A stretch of DNA of 64,000 nucleotides from Aurantimicrobium minutum (GTDB taxonomy: Bacteria > Actinomycetota > Actinomycetes > Actinomycetales > Microbacteriaceae): positions 620,001 to 684,000 of the forward strand of contig NZ_AP017457.1 in NCBI RefSeq assembly GCF_002355535.1. The letters run 5' to 3'. A program made the position numbers and the translations under genes. Every line of letters begins with the position of its first letter. The first letter of the stretch is position 1. The notes under the pieces were generated by a model. The model had not been told where the DNA came from. It saw only the letters and a program-made list of their open reading frames with translations, and did no database searches. Shown piece after piece: positions 9,979 through 19,890 of this stretch.

Positions 9979-10926
9979 CTACTTAGTTGTGCCCAATATG
10001 TCGATAACGAAAACCAGGGTCGAACCTGGAGGAATGGTTCCGTTGTCCTGGTCACCGTATGCAAGCTCAGGTGGGATGACTGCAAGAATTTGTGACCCGA
10101 CAGTCTGGCCTTCAATTGCTTGAGCAAAACCTGGAACCACTCCATCAAGGCTAAATGTTGCTGAAGTATTTCGAGACCAACTCGAATCAAAGACAGTGCC
10201 ATCACTCCATAAAACTCCGGTGTAGTGAACGGTGACGGATGCACCAGCTGAAACTACCGGACCGTCACCTTTGATGAGGACAGCAGTTTCAAGCTTGGTT
10301 GGAGGAGCAGTTTTGGGCACCGTGATACCAGGAACACCGTTAGCGTCGAGCACCACCGTAGGCATGCCATCTGGAGATGGCTGTGATTTACCGCTTGCTC
10401 GAGCAAGGCTCGTTGAAACCAGATCGGCAATGACAACGATTGAAGTATTTTCTCCTAAGTCCCCAATGGTATTTCCGTTAGGGTCTAGCAGATCACTTGG
10501 TGCGATGACAGAAACGATTTGGCTTCCAGCATTTGCACACTGAAGAGTTGCAATTAAGCCAGTGACGAGAGTGTTTTCAGAAAGAGTTGTGGTTTGAAGA
10601 TCAGATCCGTCATAAGAGGTTTGACCGATAAGTTCCCCGGTTTCACCGTTATACAGTGTGAAGTCGACTGCTACTGCTCCACCTGGAAGAGCAGGGGCTC
10701 CATCTCCTTCAAGAAGAATTTTGCGTTCAGTTTTTGTGGCTTTGAGCGGAGTTGGGAAGGTCGCTGTCGGAATTTCACCAAAGCTTCCTTCTACCTTGAC
10801 CGAGTCGACAACCGATCCGCTAGAAGCCAAAGGGGTGCACTCCGGAGTGTTCGAATTCGCACTCGAGCATCCGACAAGACCGGTGATAAGAGTGAGACTA
10901 GCTATAGCTGCAACAATTCGACGCAT
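9979..10926 (-). CDS. FKBP-type peptidyl-prolyl isomerase lipoprotein with two FKBP-like domains
   Basis: This 315-residue secreted proline isomerase or chaperone is anchored as a lipoprotein: after a basic N-terminus and hydrophobic stretch, the lipobox LVGC places the lipidated cysteine at residue 20. The C-terminal domain is a recognisable FKBP (VHYTGVLWSDGTVFDSSW, then VPGFAQAIEGQTVGSQ, then IPPELAYGDQ). The first half holds a second, degenerate copy (LYNGETGELIGQTSYDG, then LVTGLIATLQCANAGSQ) lacking several active-site aromatics, so it is probably structural. A GAGG box 4 nt before the ATG supports the start. lnt in the same run would complete its N-acylation. Confidence 0.9.
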   Translation of the reverse strand: MRRIVAAIASLTLITGLVGCSSANSNTPECTPLASSGSVVDSVKVEGSFGEIPTATFPTPLKATKTERKILLEGDGAPALPGGAVAVDFTLYNGETGELIGQTSYDGSDLQTTTLSENTLVTGLIATLQCANAGSQIVSVIAPSDLLDPNGNTIGDLGENTSIVVIADLVSTSLARASGKSQPSPDGMPTVVLDANGVPGITVPKTAPPTKLETAVLIKGDGPVVSAGASVTVHYTGVLWSDGTVFDSSWSRNTSATFSLDGVVPGFAQAIEGQTVGSQILAVIPPELAYGDQDNGTIPPGSTLVFVIDILGTTK

Positions 10927-10992
10927 AATTCCTCAGAGTCCATTTGGAGAGTTGTCTCCCCCACCGTTCAAGCTTAGAGCTGAGTGTGCGTT

Positions 10993-12689
<1,697 letters not shown>

Positions 12690-12695
12690 TCGACT

Positions 12696-12701
12696 AGCCT
12701 A
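12696..12701 (-). promoter_or_regulatory. Likely -10 box of the HAD hydrolase-trmI transcript (leaderless)
   Basis: TAGGCT on the minus strand ends 6 nt before the GTG start at 12689. That spacing would put the transcription start at or next to the start codon. No Shine-Dalgarno sequence precedes the GTG. No clear -35 box was identified. Confidence 0.5.
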
Positions 12702-12754
12702 CTTGTCCGTGGTGGGACGGTATTCTTATCAATTAACAGATCGGGGCAATACAG

Positions 12755-13678
12755 GTGAACAAAGACCGTCATCCTTTTCGCGGCAGACTGCTCGTCGTTG
12801 CTTTTGAAGGCTGGAATGACGCAGGAGAAGCTGCCAGCTCTGCTGTCCGAACTTTGCAAGAACAGCTTGATGTAGTTCCACTTCACACAGTAGACCCAGA
12901 AACCTATTACGACTTCCAGTTCAATCGACCAGTCATTGGTTTTGATGACGACGGAAATCGTTCTCTGACGTGGCCAACCTCGATTCTCTATGCCCCCATG
13001 GTTCCTAGCGATGTTATTGAGGAGATTGTCGAAGATAATCTGCTCGATGTCACTGGCACCAATTCAGGAAATATCTATCTCCTGCAGGGTGTAGAACCGA
13101 GTCGAAACTGGCTTACTTTCACCAATGAGATTTTAGATATTGCGCTCGCTGCAGACATTTCCGCGATAGTTCTTCTCGGAGCCATGCTAGCTGATGTGCC
13201 ACACACCCGACCCATTTCAACATTTGTCAGTAGTGAAAACGCTGCTGTTCGACACGAACTAGATGTTGAACGAAGCAGTTATGAAGGCCCTGTCGGCATC
13301 TTGAGTGTGATTGCTGCCGCAGCAGAGGAAGCAGATATCCCCACTGTTGCAATCTGGGCTTCAGTCCCCCACTACGTTCATCAAAGTCCTAGCCCGAAGG
13401 CAACATTGGCCCTCATCGACAAGCTTGAAGAAATTGTTGATGTCGTGATTCCCCGAGGAGAGCTGGTCGAAGAGGCTGCAGCATGGGAAGAAAACATCAA
13501 CAAACTTGCCGCCGAAGACGAAGATATGTCTGCCTACATTGCCCAACTTGAACAGGCACGAGACATGGTTGACTCCCCCGAAGCCACAGGAGAATCTTTG
13601 GCACAGGAGTTTGAACGTTTTCTGCGTTCAACTGATAAGCCTGGCCCTGACGGAAACGAGCCCCCTAAGGGCGTTTAG
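12755..13678 (+). CDS. PAC2-family protein
   Basis: This 307-residue protein belongs to the PAC2 family, named for proteasome-assembly chaperones and widespread in actinobacteria. Family features are the N-terminal [15 protein letters not shown] segment, the central [11 protein letters not shown] and [13 protein letters not shown] segments and an acidic helical C-terminus. The bacterial function is not established. It starts with GTG at 12755, divergent from the HAD-trmI run, and its stop codon shares four bases with the end of uppP. Proximity to pafB and pafC is suggestive, but no proteasome gene is in the window. Confidence 0.85.
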   Translation: MNKDRHPFRGRLLVVAFEGWNDAGEAASSAVRTLQEQLDVVPLHTVDPETYYDFQFNRPVIGFDDDGNRSLTWPTSILYAPMVPSDVIEEIVEDNLLDVTGTNSGNIYLLQGVEPSRNWLTFTNEILDIALAADISAIVLLGAMLADVPHTRPISTFVSSENAAVRHELDVERSSYEGPVGILSVIAAAAEEADIPTVAIWASVPHYVHQSPSPKATLALIDKLEEIVDVVIPRGELVEEAAAWEENINKLAAEDEDMSAYIAQLEQARDMVDSPEATGESLAQEFERFLRSTDKPGPDGNEPPKGV

Positions 13679-14499
13679 CCTTGAAGTACACCCGTGGCTA
13701 AGAGAACCAATATCGTTCCGCCGAGTAAAACCCTATAGACGACAAATGGCCAGAAGCTGTGTTTGCTGAGCCAGTTCATCAAGAAGGCAATCACGCCAAT
13801 GCCCACAATAAATGCAACAACGGTTGCAGATAGCGTTTCCAGCGGCCCAACAACTTGCGGACCTGAAAAACTTTTGGCTAGCTGATAGAACCCACTTCCA
13901 AAAACTGCTGGAAGAGCTAAAAGAAACGAATATCTAGCTGCTGCAGTTCTGCTGAACCCCATAAACAACCCAGCAGTAATTGTTCCGCCAGAACGAGAAA
14001 CCCCTGGGATCAAAGCGAGGGCCTGAGCGAAGCCAAAGACAACACCCCGACCGACGGTCAGTTGCTGGAGGCTGCGAGTCTTTTTTCCAACGACATCAGC
14101 AATACCCATCAGAATGCCGAAAATAATCAACATGCTTGCAACAAGCCACAATGACCTAAAAGTAGTCTCAATTTCGTCCTGAAAAACAAGGCCTAAAACA
14201 ATGATGGGCAGAGAGCCCACAATAATGAGCCAGCCCATTCGTGCATCAGGGTCGTTTTTTGGTGCTTTACCGACTAGTGCACGTGACCATTGTTTAACGA
14301 TACGAACAATGTCTCTCCAAAAGTAGACAACAACGGCTGCCTCTGTTCCGAGTTGAGTAATAGCAGTAAATGTTGCCCCAGGATCAGCTCCATTGGGCAA
14401 GAATTCGCCGATAATCCTCAGGTGTGCCGAGCTGGAAACGGGAATAAACTCTGTCAGACCTTGAATAAACCCGAGGAAAAGTGCGTCAAAAAAACCCAT
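13675..14499 (-). CDS. uppP: Undecaprenyl-diphosphatase UppP (BacA)
   Basis: This membrane enzyme recycles undecaprenyl pyrophosphate to the monophosphate carrier of cell-wall synthesis and can confer bacitracin resistance. The first family motif is [14 protein letters not shown] near the N-terminus and the second is PGVSRSGGT in the middle, with about eight hydrophobic segments. A reading frame 11 codons longer exists, but the ATG at 14497-14499 matches the family N-terminus and sits 7 nt after a TACTGT box, so it is preferred. The first motif has Q in place of the common E before GLTEF. It converges with the PAC2 gene. Confidence 0.94.
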   Translation of the reverse strand: MGFFDALFLGFIQGLTEFIPVSSSAHLRIIGEFLPNGADPGATFTAITQLGTEAAVVVYFWRDIVRIVKQWSRALVGKAPKNDPDARMGWLIIVGSLPIIVLGLVFQDEIETTFRSLWLVASMLIIFGILMGIADVVGKKTRSLQQLTVGRGVVFGFAQALALIPGVSRSGGTITAGLFMGFSRTAAARYSFLLALPAVFGSGFYQLAKSFSGPQVVGPLETLSATVVAFIVGIGVIAFLMNWLSKHSFWPFVVYRVLLGGTILVLLATGVLQG

Positions 14500-14506
14500 A
14501 ACTTCG

Positions 14507-14512
14507 ACAGTA
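14507..14512 (-). promoter_or_regulatory. Likely -10 box of uppP (leaderless)
   Basis: TACTGT on the minus strand ends 7 nt before the chosen uppP ATG at 14499, with no ribosome binding site between. It supports that ATG over the upstream in-frame ATG at 14532. Confidence 0.45.
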
Positions 14513-14605
14513 GTTGTGTTGCACCTCAGCATGAGGAGGCACAGTGCACTTTGAAGATAATTCTTCGTGCTAATGTTGTTTCTCGGTAGTTATCTACCAT
14601 CACCT

Positions 14606-14688
14606 GCGCGGGTGGCGGAATGGCAGACGCGCTAGCTTGAGGTGCTAGTGTCCGTAAGGACGTGGGGGTTCAAGTCCCCCTTCGCGCA
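14606..14688 (+). tRNA. tRNA-Leu (anticodon GAG)
   Basis: The 83-nt gene folds as a class II tRNA. The acceptor stem pairs GCGCGGG with TTCGCGC (two G-U pairs), and the discriminator base is A. The anticodon stem CTAGC/GCTAG encloses the loop TTGAGGT, giving anticodon GAG for CUC and CUU codons. A variable arm (GTCCGTAAGGAC) and the T arm GGGGGTTCAAGTCCCCC follow. CCA is not fully encoded. A strong hairpin terminator begins 8 nt downstream. Confidence 0.95.
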
Positions 14689-14695
14689 CAATAAG

Positions 14696-14720
14696 AAATC
14701 CCCGACAATCTCGGGGATTT
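14696..14720. terminator. Hairpin terminator between tRNA-Leu and the LRV-repeat gene
   Basis: A perfect 10-bp stem AAATCCCCGA / TCGGGGATTT encloses a 5-nt loop. The A- and T-rich ends allow use from both sides, so it can end tRNA-Leu (plus strand) and the convergent LRV gene (minus strand). Confidence 0.8.
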
Positions 14721-14726
14721 CTTCGT

Positions 14727-15188
14727 TTAGCTTGCAGCTTGAAGTTCTTCTTCTGCAAGAGAGGCTTTCCATGCAACAAGCTTGCGAACGGATGCGCTCT
14801 TGTCGGATGCCAGAGTTTCCATGACGTCCTGCGGAACAAAAAAGTTCACAGCAACCCAACTGCGCACTTGTTCACTCTTGTCTGAAGCAAGGAAACGAAG
14901 AATGTCACAGGGTGTGGTTTCGTTTCGTGCAACACAAATACGAACACCTTCGTTCTTATCCTTTGCAAGCTTCCACATAACTTCTTCAGGTACGTGATAA
15001 CTCAGAGCAACACTTTCACGAATTTTGGGATTTTTATCAACCGCCATGGTCCGAAGACGTTTGATCTTGGTTTCACCGAATTCTGGACCAAGGAACTGAG
15101 CAACAGCTGTTTCGTTGAGTTTCTTGTCGTTACGCAACATATCAAGCTGTGCACGCTGTGCTGGGGTGTTGAATCGTATGCAAGACAT
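14727..15188 (-). CDS. Leucine-rich-repeat-variant (LRV) / HEAT-like repeat protein of unknown function
   Basis: The small soluble protein (about 153 residues) consists largely of tandem units of about 24 residues. Each has the pattern VR.W/.VA.N/R..P..V...LA.DK: compare KIRESVALSYHVPEEVMWKL, GVRICVARNETTPCDILRFL, QVRSWVAVNFFVPQDVMETL and SVRKLVAW. LRV and HEAT repeats form curved solenoids that bind proteins or nucleic acid; the partner here is unknown. The ATG at 15188 is chosen because a TACTAT box ends 6 nt upstream; a frame 17 codons longer is possible. It is transcribed on the same strand as, and downstream of, the helicase at 15.3-17.1 kb. Confidence 0.75.
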   Translation of the reverse strand: MSCIRFNTPAQRAQLDMLRNDKKLNETAVAQFLGPEFGETKIKRLRTMAVDKNPKIRESVALSYHVPEEVMWKLAKDKNEGVRICVARNETTPCDILRFLASDKSEQVRSWVAVNFFVPQDVMETLASDKSASVRKLVAWKASLAEEELQAAS

Positions 15189-15194
15189 GAAGAA

Positions 15195-15200
15195 ATAGTA
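15195..15200 (-). promoter_or_regulatory. Likely -10 box of the LRV-repeat gene (leaderless)
   Basis: TACTAT on the minus strand ends 6 nt before the ATG at 15188, and no ribosome binding site is present. It lies in the 86-nt gap after the helicase stop, so the LRV gene probably has its own promoter. Confidence 0.45.
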
Positions 15201-15274
15201 CTTCGAAAAAACCTTCAACTTATGATTGAAACACCTCATGTTGCGTGTATTTCAAAATTTAGGACTATATCTAG

Positions 15275-17065
15275 TTATTTCACGGGTGAAGAGATACGTC
15301 GCCTCATCAAATCAATACGTGCTTGAAGTTGAGCAACTGTTGCTTGTGCAACAGGCGGACCCCCGCATGTTTGACGAAGTTCAGTATGAATAATGCCGTG
15401 TGGCGTATTTGTCTGTTTACTCCATAACGCAACTAAGGAGTTCAACAAAGCCCGCTGCTCTTTCAAGCTTCTGTGCAGAGGGATGCTGCGGTTCTCGGCA
15501 ACATCGCGAGAGCGACCACTTCCACGCTGAGCTTGGCGTCGCTGTCGAAAGCGCAGTAGGTCAGCAATTTGTTCTGGTTCTAATAAACCAGGAATACCGA
15601 TGAAGTCATGTTCTTCTAGTGAACCTGGTTCAGCGTAACCACCAAACTCCTCCCCTTGAAACATGACCATGTCGAAGTTTGCATCTGAACCTAAGATCGC
15701 GAACTCATTGAATTCTTCGTCTATTTGTGAAGAAGCTTGTTCTTCCCTCTGCGAATGTTCAAAATCAGACATTTCAGGATAATCACTCTCAGCAGCACTG
15801 GACCTGCGTTCGAGAGCGTGATCACGTTGAAGTTCCAGCTCCTGAGCTAAAGCTAGGAGTGAAGGAACATTGGGCAAAAAGACTGACGCAGTTTCACCTC
15901 GGCGTCGAGCACGAACAAAGCGCCCGACAGCTTGGGCGAAATATAAGGGTGTAGATGCACTTGTTGCGTACACACCAACTGCAAGTCGAGGAACGTCTAC
16001 TCCCTCAGAAACCATCCGAACAGCAACCATCCACCTGTTGTTCGAAGAAGAAAACTCTTCAATCTTCTGGCTTCCACCCACCTCGTCACTGAGCACGACG
16101 GTGGGTTGTTCGCCAGTGATTGTGTGAAGGATACGTGCATATGCTCTGGCGTCATCCTGATCTGTTGCGATAACAAGACCAGCTGCATCTGGTATGGAAT
16201 GTCGGACTTCACTCAAGCGAGAATTAGCCGCAGTCAAAACTTGAGGAATCCAGTCACCGCCTGGATCAAGAGCTGCACGCCAGGCTTGAGAAGTCACATC
16301 CTTGGTATTGTCCTGCCCAAGACGCGCTTCCATTTCTTCCCCAGCTCGGGTCCGCCAGCGCATGGAACCGGCATAAACCATAAACATGACAGGACGGACA
16401 ACACCGTCCTGCAATGCACGACCATATCCGTAGTCATAATCGGTTTGAGAAACTAATACCCCGTCACGATTGGGGAGATAACTCACGAACGGAATAGGTG
16501 CTGTGTCACTACGAAAAGGAGTCCCTGTGAGAGAAAGACGCCTCTCAGCTCGAGAAAAAGCTTCTCTGATACCGTCACCCCAACTGAGGGCATCTCCGCC
16601 ATGATGAACCTCGTCAAGTATGACTAGTGTCCGAGCAGACTCTGTCAGATCTTTGTGAACATGCGGCTTCATCGCAATTTGTGCATAGGTCACAGCAACA
16701 CCATGGAACTGTTTACCGTGACGTTTGTGCGCATTGGTGAAATGCGGATCAAGCCGAATGCCAACTTTATGCGCAGCATCAGCCCATTGTGTTTTCAGGT
16801 GTTCAGTTGGAGTGACCACTGTAATGCGATCAATCACACGGCGGCGTAACAGCTCTGTTGCGAGACGCAAAGCGAAGGTCGTCTTCCCTGCACCTGGTGT
16901 AGCTGCTGCAAGGAAATCTTTCGGCTCATGCGTGAAATATGCATCTAAAGCCTCGGTTTGCCACGCACGTAAGTTATCGGCAGTTCCCCATGGTGCGCGA
17001 GCGGGATATGCAGGAGAGAGATGTTCTGCGGCAAACGATCCAATGTGTGTCGTTTCCCCGGTCAT
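15275..17065 (-). CDS. DEAD/DEAH-box superfamily 2 helicase, function unassigned
   Basis: This 596-residue helicase has an N-terminal RecA domain with Walker A ATPGAGKTT (55-63), the DEVHH box (151-155) and motif III LTGTPFRSD. A second RecA domain carries VSEGVDVPRLAVGVYATSAS and the arginine-finger region QAVGRFVRARR. The architecture is like the ATPase of restriction/XPB-type helicases, but no nuclease or specificity domain is present. A roughly 180-residue C-terminal region is charged and predicted helical (EFAILGSDANFD, then LLRFRQRRQAQ). It is a common stand-alone actinobacterial gene of unknown role. A TAGACT box lies 9 nt before its ATG. Confidence 0.85.
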   Translation of the reverse strand: MTGETTHIGSFAAEHLSPAYPARAPWGTADNLRAWQTEALDAYFTHEPKDFLAAATPGAGKTTFALRLATELLRRRVIDRITVVTPTEHLKTQWADAAHKVGIRLDPHFTNAHKRHGKQFHGVAVTYAQIAMKPHVHKDLTESARTLVILDEVHHGGDALSWGDGIREAFSRAERRLSLTGTPFRSDTAPIPFVSYLPNRDGVLVSQTDYDYGYGRALQDGVVRPVMFMVYAGSMRWRTRAGEEMEARLGQDNTKDVTSQAWRAALDPGGDWIPQVLTAANSRLSEVRHSIPDAAGLVIATDQDDARAYARILHTITGEQPTVVLSDEVGGSQKIEEFSSSNNRWMVAVRMVSEGVDVPRLAVGVYATSASTPLYFAQAVGRFVRARRRGETASVFLPNVPSLLALAQELELQRDHALERRSSAAESDYPEMSDFEHSQREEQASSQIDEEFNEFAILGSDANFDMVMFQGEEFGGYAEPGSLEEHDFIGIPGLLEPEQIADLLRFRQRRQAQRGSGRSRDVAENRSIPLHRSLKEQRALLNSLVALWSKQTNTPHGIIHTELRQTCGGPPVAQATVAQLQARIDLMRRRISSPVK

Positions 17066-17108
17066 AGTTTGTTTAGTCTATGAAATCGGACAGTAATGAG
17101 TGTGGAGT

Positions 17109-17912
17109 TCACTCGGTGAGTGCGTATAAAACGACAGCACTGGCTGAGGCGACATTGAGTGAATCAACACCGTGTTTCATCGGAATGGTCACGACCGAAT
17201 CACATACCCCTAATGCCTCTCGCGAAAGTCCATCCCCCTCAGAACCAAAAACCAAGGCTATTTTTTCCGGCGGATGCGTTGCGAATTCTTTAAGTGAAAT
17301 GGCCTGATCGGAAAGAGCTAGAGCTGAAATATGGAAACCATATTTGTGGAGAATCTCTCTCGCTTGTGCCCACTCTGGAAGTCTTGTCCACGGGACTTGG
17401 AGAACTGTGCCCATCGAGACACGAACAGATCGACGATAGAGCGGGTCAGCACAGCGAGGAGAGATGAGAACGGCATCAGCACCAAGGCCAGCTACTGCCC
17501 TGAATATTGCTCCAACATTCGTGTGGTCGACAATATCTTCCAAAACAACGACACGCTTTGCGCCTGAGAGAAGGTCACTCAGCTCGGGCAATCTGGGACG
17601 ATTCATCGAAGCCATTGCACCCCTGTGCATGTCGTAACCAGTTAACTCTGCAATAAGTTCTGCCGGTGCAACAAAGATCGGACAGTCATCATTGGCAACT
17701 AACGGCTCAATGTCACTGAGCCACTGTTCTTGAATCAATACAGCCCGAGGGACGTGGCCTGCTGCAAGTGAGCGTTGAATGACTTTGAGTGATTCAGCTA
17801 AATACAGCCCACCTTCAGGTTCAAGAATCTTTCTCAAAGCAACGTCGGTGAGCTGAGTGAAATCTGCGAGCCGCGGATCAGATAGATCTGAGATTCTGAA
17901 TACCGTGGACAT
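17109..17912 (-). CDS. TrmH/SpoU-family RNA 2'-O-methyltransferase
   Basis: This SPOUT-class enzyme methylates a ribose in tRNA or rRNA using S-adenosylmethionine. The C-terminal catalytic domain shows the three SpoU motifs: NVGAIFRAVAGLGA, then FGSEGDGLS, then MKHGVDSLNVASASAV, whose knot binds the cofactor. An N-terminal substrate-binding domain of about 100 residues precedes it. A longer frame reaches across the divergent sirtuin gene, so the ATG at 17910-17912 is preferred, giving about 267 residues. Family members include 23S rRNA G2251 and tRNA G18 methylases; the target here is not decidable. Confidence 0.88.
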   Translation of the reverse strand: MSTVFRISDLSDPRLADFTQLTDVALRKILEPEGGLYLAESLKVIQRSLAAGHVPRAVLIQEQWLSDIEPLVANDDCPIFVAPAELIAELTGYDMHRGAMASMNRPRLPELSDLLSGAKRVVVLEDIVDHTNVGAIFRAVAGLGADAVLISPRCADPLYRRSVRVSMGTVLQVPWTRLPEWAQAREILHKYGFHISALALSDQAISLKEFATHPPEKIALVFGSEGDGLSREALGVCDSVVTIPMKHGVDSLNVASASAVVLYALTE

Positions 17913-17960
17913 AAGTTCAGTTTGCCAGTTTTCTGAAACATGAACGAAACGAAGATGACT

Positions 17961-17966
17961 TAGGCT
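17961..17966 (+). promoter_or_regulatory. Likely -10 box of the sirtuin gene (leaderless)
   Basis: TAGGCT ends 7 nt before the ATG at 17974, with no Shine-Dalgarno sequence. The same hexamer and spacing recur at several other starts in this window. Confidence 0.5.
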
Positions 17967-17973
17967 TGCGGCC

Positions 17974-18840
17974 ATGGCCGCAATTGTCCACGAGACCACC
18001 CACATTGAGGGGCTGGAATCTTTAGTGCAATTAGTAGCAGGTCGACGTGTTGCCGTTCTTACGGGTGCAGGTGTCTCTACCGATTCAGGAATCCCCGATT
18101 ATCGCGGGCAAGGTGCTTCTAAACGAACACCGATGAACATTTCTGACTTTCTCAACAGTGAACTTGCCAGAAAACGTTATTGGGCCGGGGCGCACGTCGG
18201 ATGGAAAAGTTTTTCACAAGCTGAACCCAACGAGGGCCACCTGGCTATCGCCGCCATGGAACAAGGTGGAATCATCGAAGGAGTAATCAGCCAAAACGTA
18301 GATGGATTGCATCGCCGTGCAGGAAATTCTCACGTAGTGGATCTGCATGGCTCACTCGATCGAGTGATTTGTTTGGAATGTAGTCAACAGTTCGATCGAG
18401 TCAGCATTGAACAACAACTCAGTGATGAGAATCCTTGGCTTGAAGAATTGAGCAATATTGTTCTTGCCCCCGATGGTGATGTCGATGTATCGAATTTCAA
18501 CGAGGTAACGATTCCAGCGTGTACTGTCTGTGGCGGAATATTGAAGCCTGATGTTGTCTTTTTTGGGGAGTTTGTCCCAGCAAAGATCTTTGCCGCTGCT
18601 CAAAGTCTTGTGAAACGCGCAGATGCACTCATTGTGGCTGGATCTTCTTTAGCAGTGAATTCTGCTGTGCGATTAGTAGATCAAGCCAGGCGCGAGAAAA
18701 TGCCGATAGCCATCATCAATAAGGGTGTGACAAAGGGCGATCGTAAGGCTGCAGTAAAACTTGACGGTGGTACGAGCCCAATTTTGACAGCTCTTGCTCA
18801 TGAATTAGGTTCGGGCTACCTTTACGAGGACATCGAATAG
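17974..18840 (+). CDS. SIR2-family NAD-dependent protein deacylase
   Basis: This sirtuin removes acyl groups from lysine using NAD+. The NAD-binding motif GAGVSTDSGIPDYRG is at residues 31-45, the catalytic-loop sequence SQNVDGLHRRAG follows, and the general base is the histidine in DLHGS. A structural zinc site is formed by CLEC and CTVC. The conserved VVFFGE and GSSLAVNSA segments complete the Rossmann fold. Length 288 is normal. The substrate class (acetyl or longer acyl) cannot be told here. It is divergent from the TrmH gene, and its 3' end overlaps the convergent glycosyltransferase gene by 36 nt. Confidence 0.93.
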   Translation: MAAIVHETTHIEGLESLVQLVAGRRVAVLTGAGVSTDSGIPDYRGQGASKRTPMNISDFLNSELARKRYWAGAHVGWKSFSQAEPNEGHLAIAAMEQGGIIEGVISQNVDGLHRRAGNSHVVDLHGSLDRVICLECSQQFDRVSIEQQLSDENPWLEELSNIVLAPDGDVDVSNFNEVTIPACTVCGGILKPDVVFFGEFVPAKIFAAAQSLVKRADALIVAGSSLAVNSAVRLVDQARREKMPIAIINKGVTKGDRKAAVKLDGGTSPILTALAHELGSGYLYEDIE

Positions 18841-19890
18841 TTCTTCAGCAGAACTTTCCCAGCTGAATTTGCTTGCTTGTCGGCGAGCTGCTTCAGATGC
18901 AGTGTTCCAGGTTTCGTGGTTTGTGAGAGTTCGAACTGCTTTCGCAAAAGATTGTGGATCCTCAGGATCAGCAAAAAGGGCAGCATTTCCACCAATTTCA
19001 TGAAAAATGCCAATGTCTGAAATAACGACAGGAGTGCCTAGGCTCATCGCTTCCACAAGTGGAATACCAAAACCCTCGTCTTTAGAAGCCGAAACTAATG
19101 CTGTGGCGTGGGAGAGCAAATCAAAGTAATCCTCATCAGAAATTCCATTGTGAAAATGGATTTGAGCATCAGGAGCAATTTTTTGCAGTCGCGTGAGATC
19201 AGCATCAGTGATTTTGCTCAACAAATGAAGGGTGAAATCAGGAAGTAGAGCTGCTGCCCTGACGAGCGTTTCAACATTTTTATATGGCATGAAAGAGCCC
19301 ATATATACAAGGGATTGTGATCTTTCGCTGGCAACCGCGACGTCAATGTCCTCAGTAATACTGTCTGCAGCGTTGTGGACAACATATACAGGCTTGGAAG
19401 TTAGTTTGTTCTCGTGGATGAGTTGTTTGGTTGTCTCTGAAACGGCAACAACTGCATCGCTGCGTGAAAGCAGAAAACGTTGAGGCCACCAGGCTGTGTG
19501 ATACAGCCGCCACAATAAGCGAATGGGCCACGACAAATTTCGTGGCGGGGTGGGGTGCGCGTAATAGATCAAGTCGTGCACGGTCAAAACTAGTCGATAC
19601 TTGCGCCCCCGGGAACCAATTGTCTGCATCGGGCTGAACACAATATCCGGAGAGATTGAGTTGATCTGTTTTGCGACACCACGTTCTTTGATACTCGTAG
19701 GCGAACTAACCAAGTGATGCGGAAGATTTGGCAACATAGCAAGCTGTCGAGGGTCACTGATGAGCATGATGAGCTCATCACCGTTGCGACTTACGAGTGG
19801 GATAAGGTGCTCAACAAGTCGAGCACTGAAGCGCGAAATTCCATCATGATGATCAATGCGCACATAACGACAGTCAAAAGCAATGCGCAT
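18805..19890 (-). CDS. Glycosyltransferase, GT4-like (GT-B fold)
   Basis: The 361-residue GT-B enzyme has an N-terminal acceptor domain beginning MRIAFDCRYVRIDHHDGISR and a C-terminal nucleotide-sugar domain with YMGSFMPYKN and the signature EGFGIPLVEAMSLGTPVV, which contains the E-x7-E donor-binding pair. This resembles mannosyl- and rhamnosyltransferases of glycan or glycolipid synthesis; donor and acceptor are not predictable. The start overlaps the stop of the upstream hydrolase gene (TAATG), so the two are probably co-transcribed. Its last 12 codons overlap the 3' end of the sirtuin gene on the other strand. Confidence 0.85.
   Translation of the reverse strand: MRIAFDCRYVRIDHHDGISRFSARLVEHLIPLVSRNGDELIMLISDPRQLAMLPNLPHHLVSSPTSIKERGVAKQINSISPDIVFSPMQTIGSRGRKYRLVLTVHDLIYYAHPTPPRNLSWPIRLLWRLYHTAWWPQRFLLSRSDAVVAVSETTKQLIHENKLTSKPVYVVHNAADSITEDIDVAVASERSQSLVYMGSFMPYKNVETLVRAAALLPDFTLHLLSKITDADLTRLQKIAPDAQIHFHNGISDEDYFDLLSHATALVSASKDEGFGIPLVEAMSLGTPVVISDIGIFHEIGGNAALFADPEDPQSFAKAVRTLTNHETWNTASEAARRQASKFSWESSAEELFDVLVKVART

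Noticed and set aside
14606-14720. tRNA-Leu as a possible integration (att) site
   Set aside because: No integrase, direct repeat of the tRNA 3' end or foreign-looking genes were found on either side; the neighbours are ordinary chromosomal genes.
15201-15274. Possible hairpin TTGAAA...TTTCAA between the helicase and the LRV gene
   Set aside because: The stem is six weak A/T-rich pairs with a bulged extension and a long loop; it is not convincing as a terminator.
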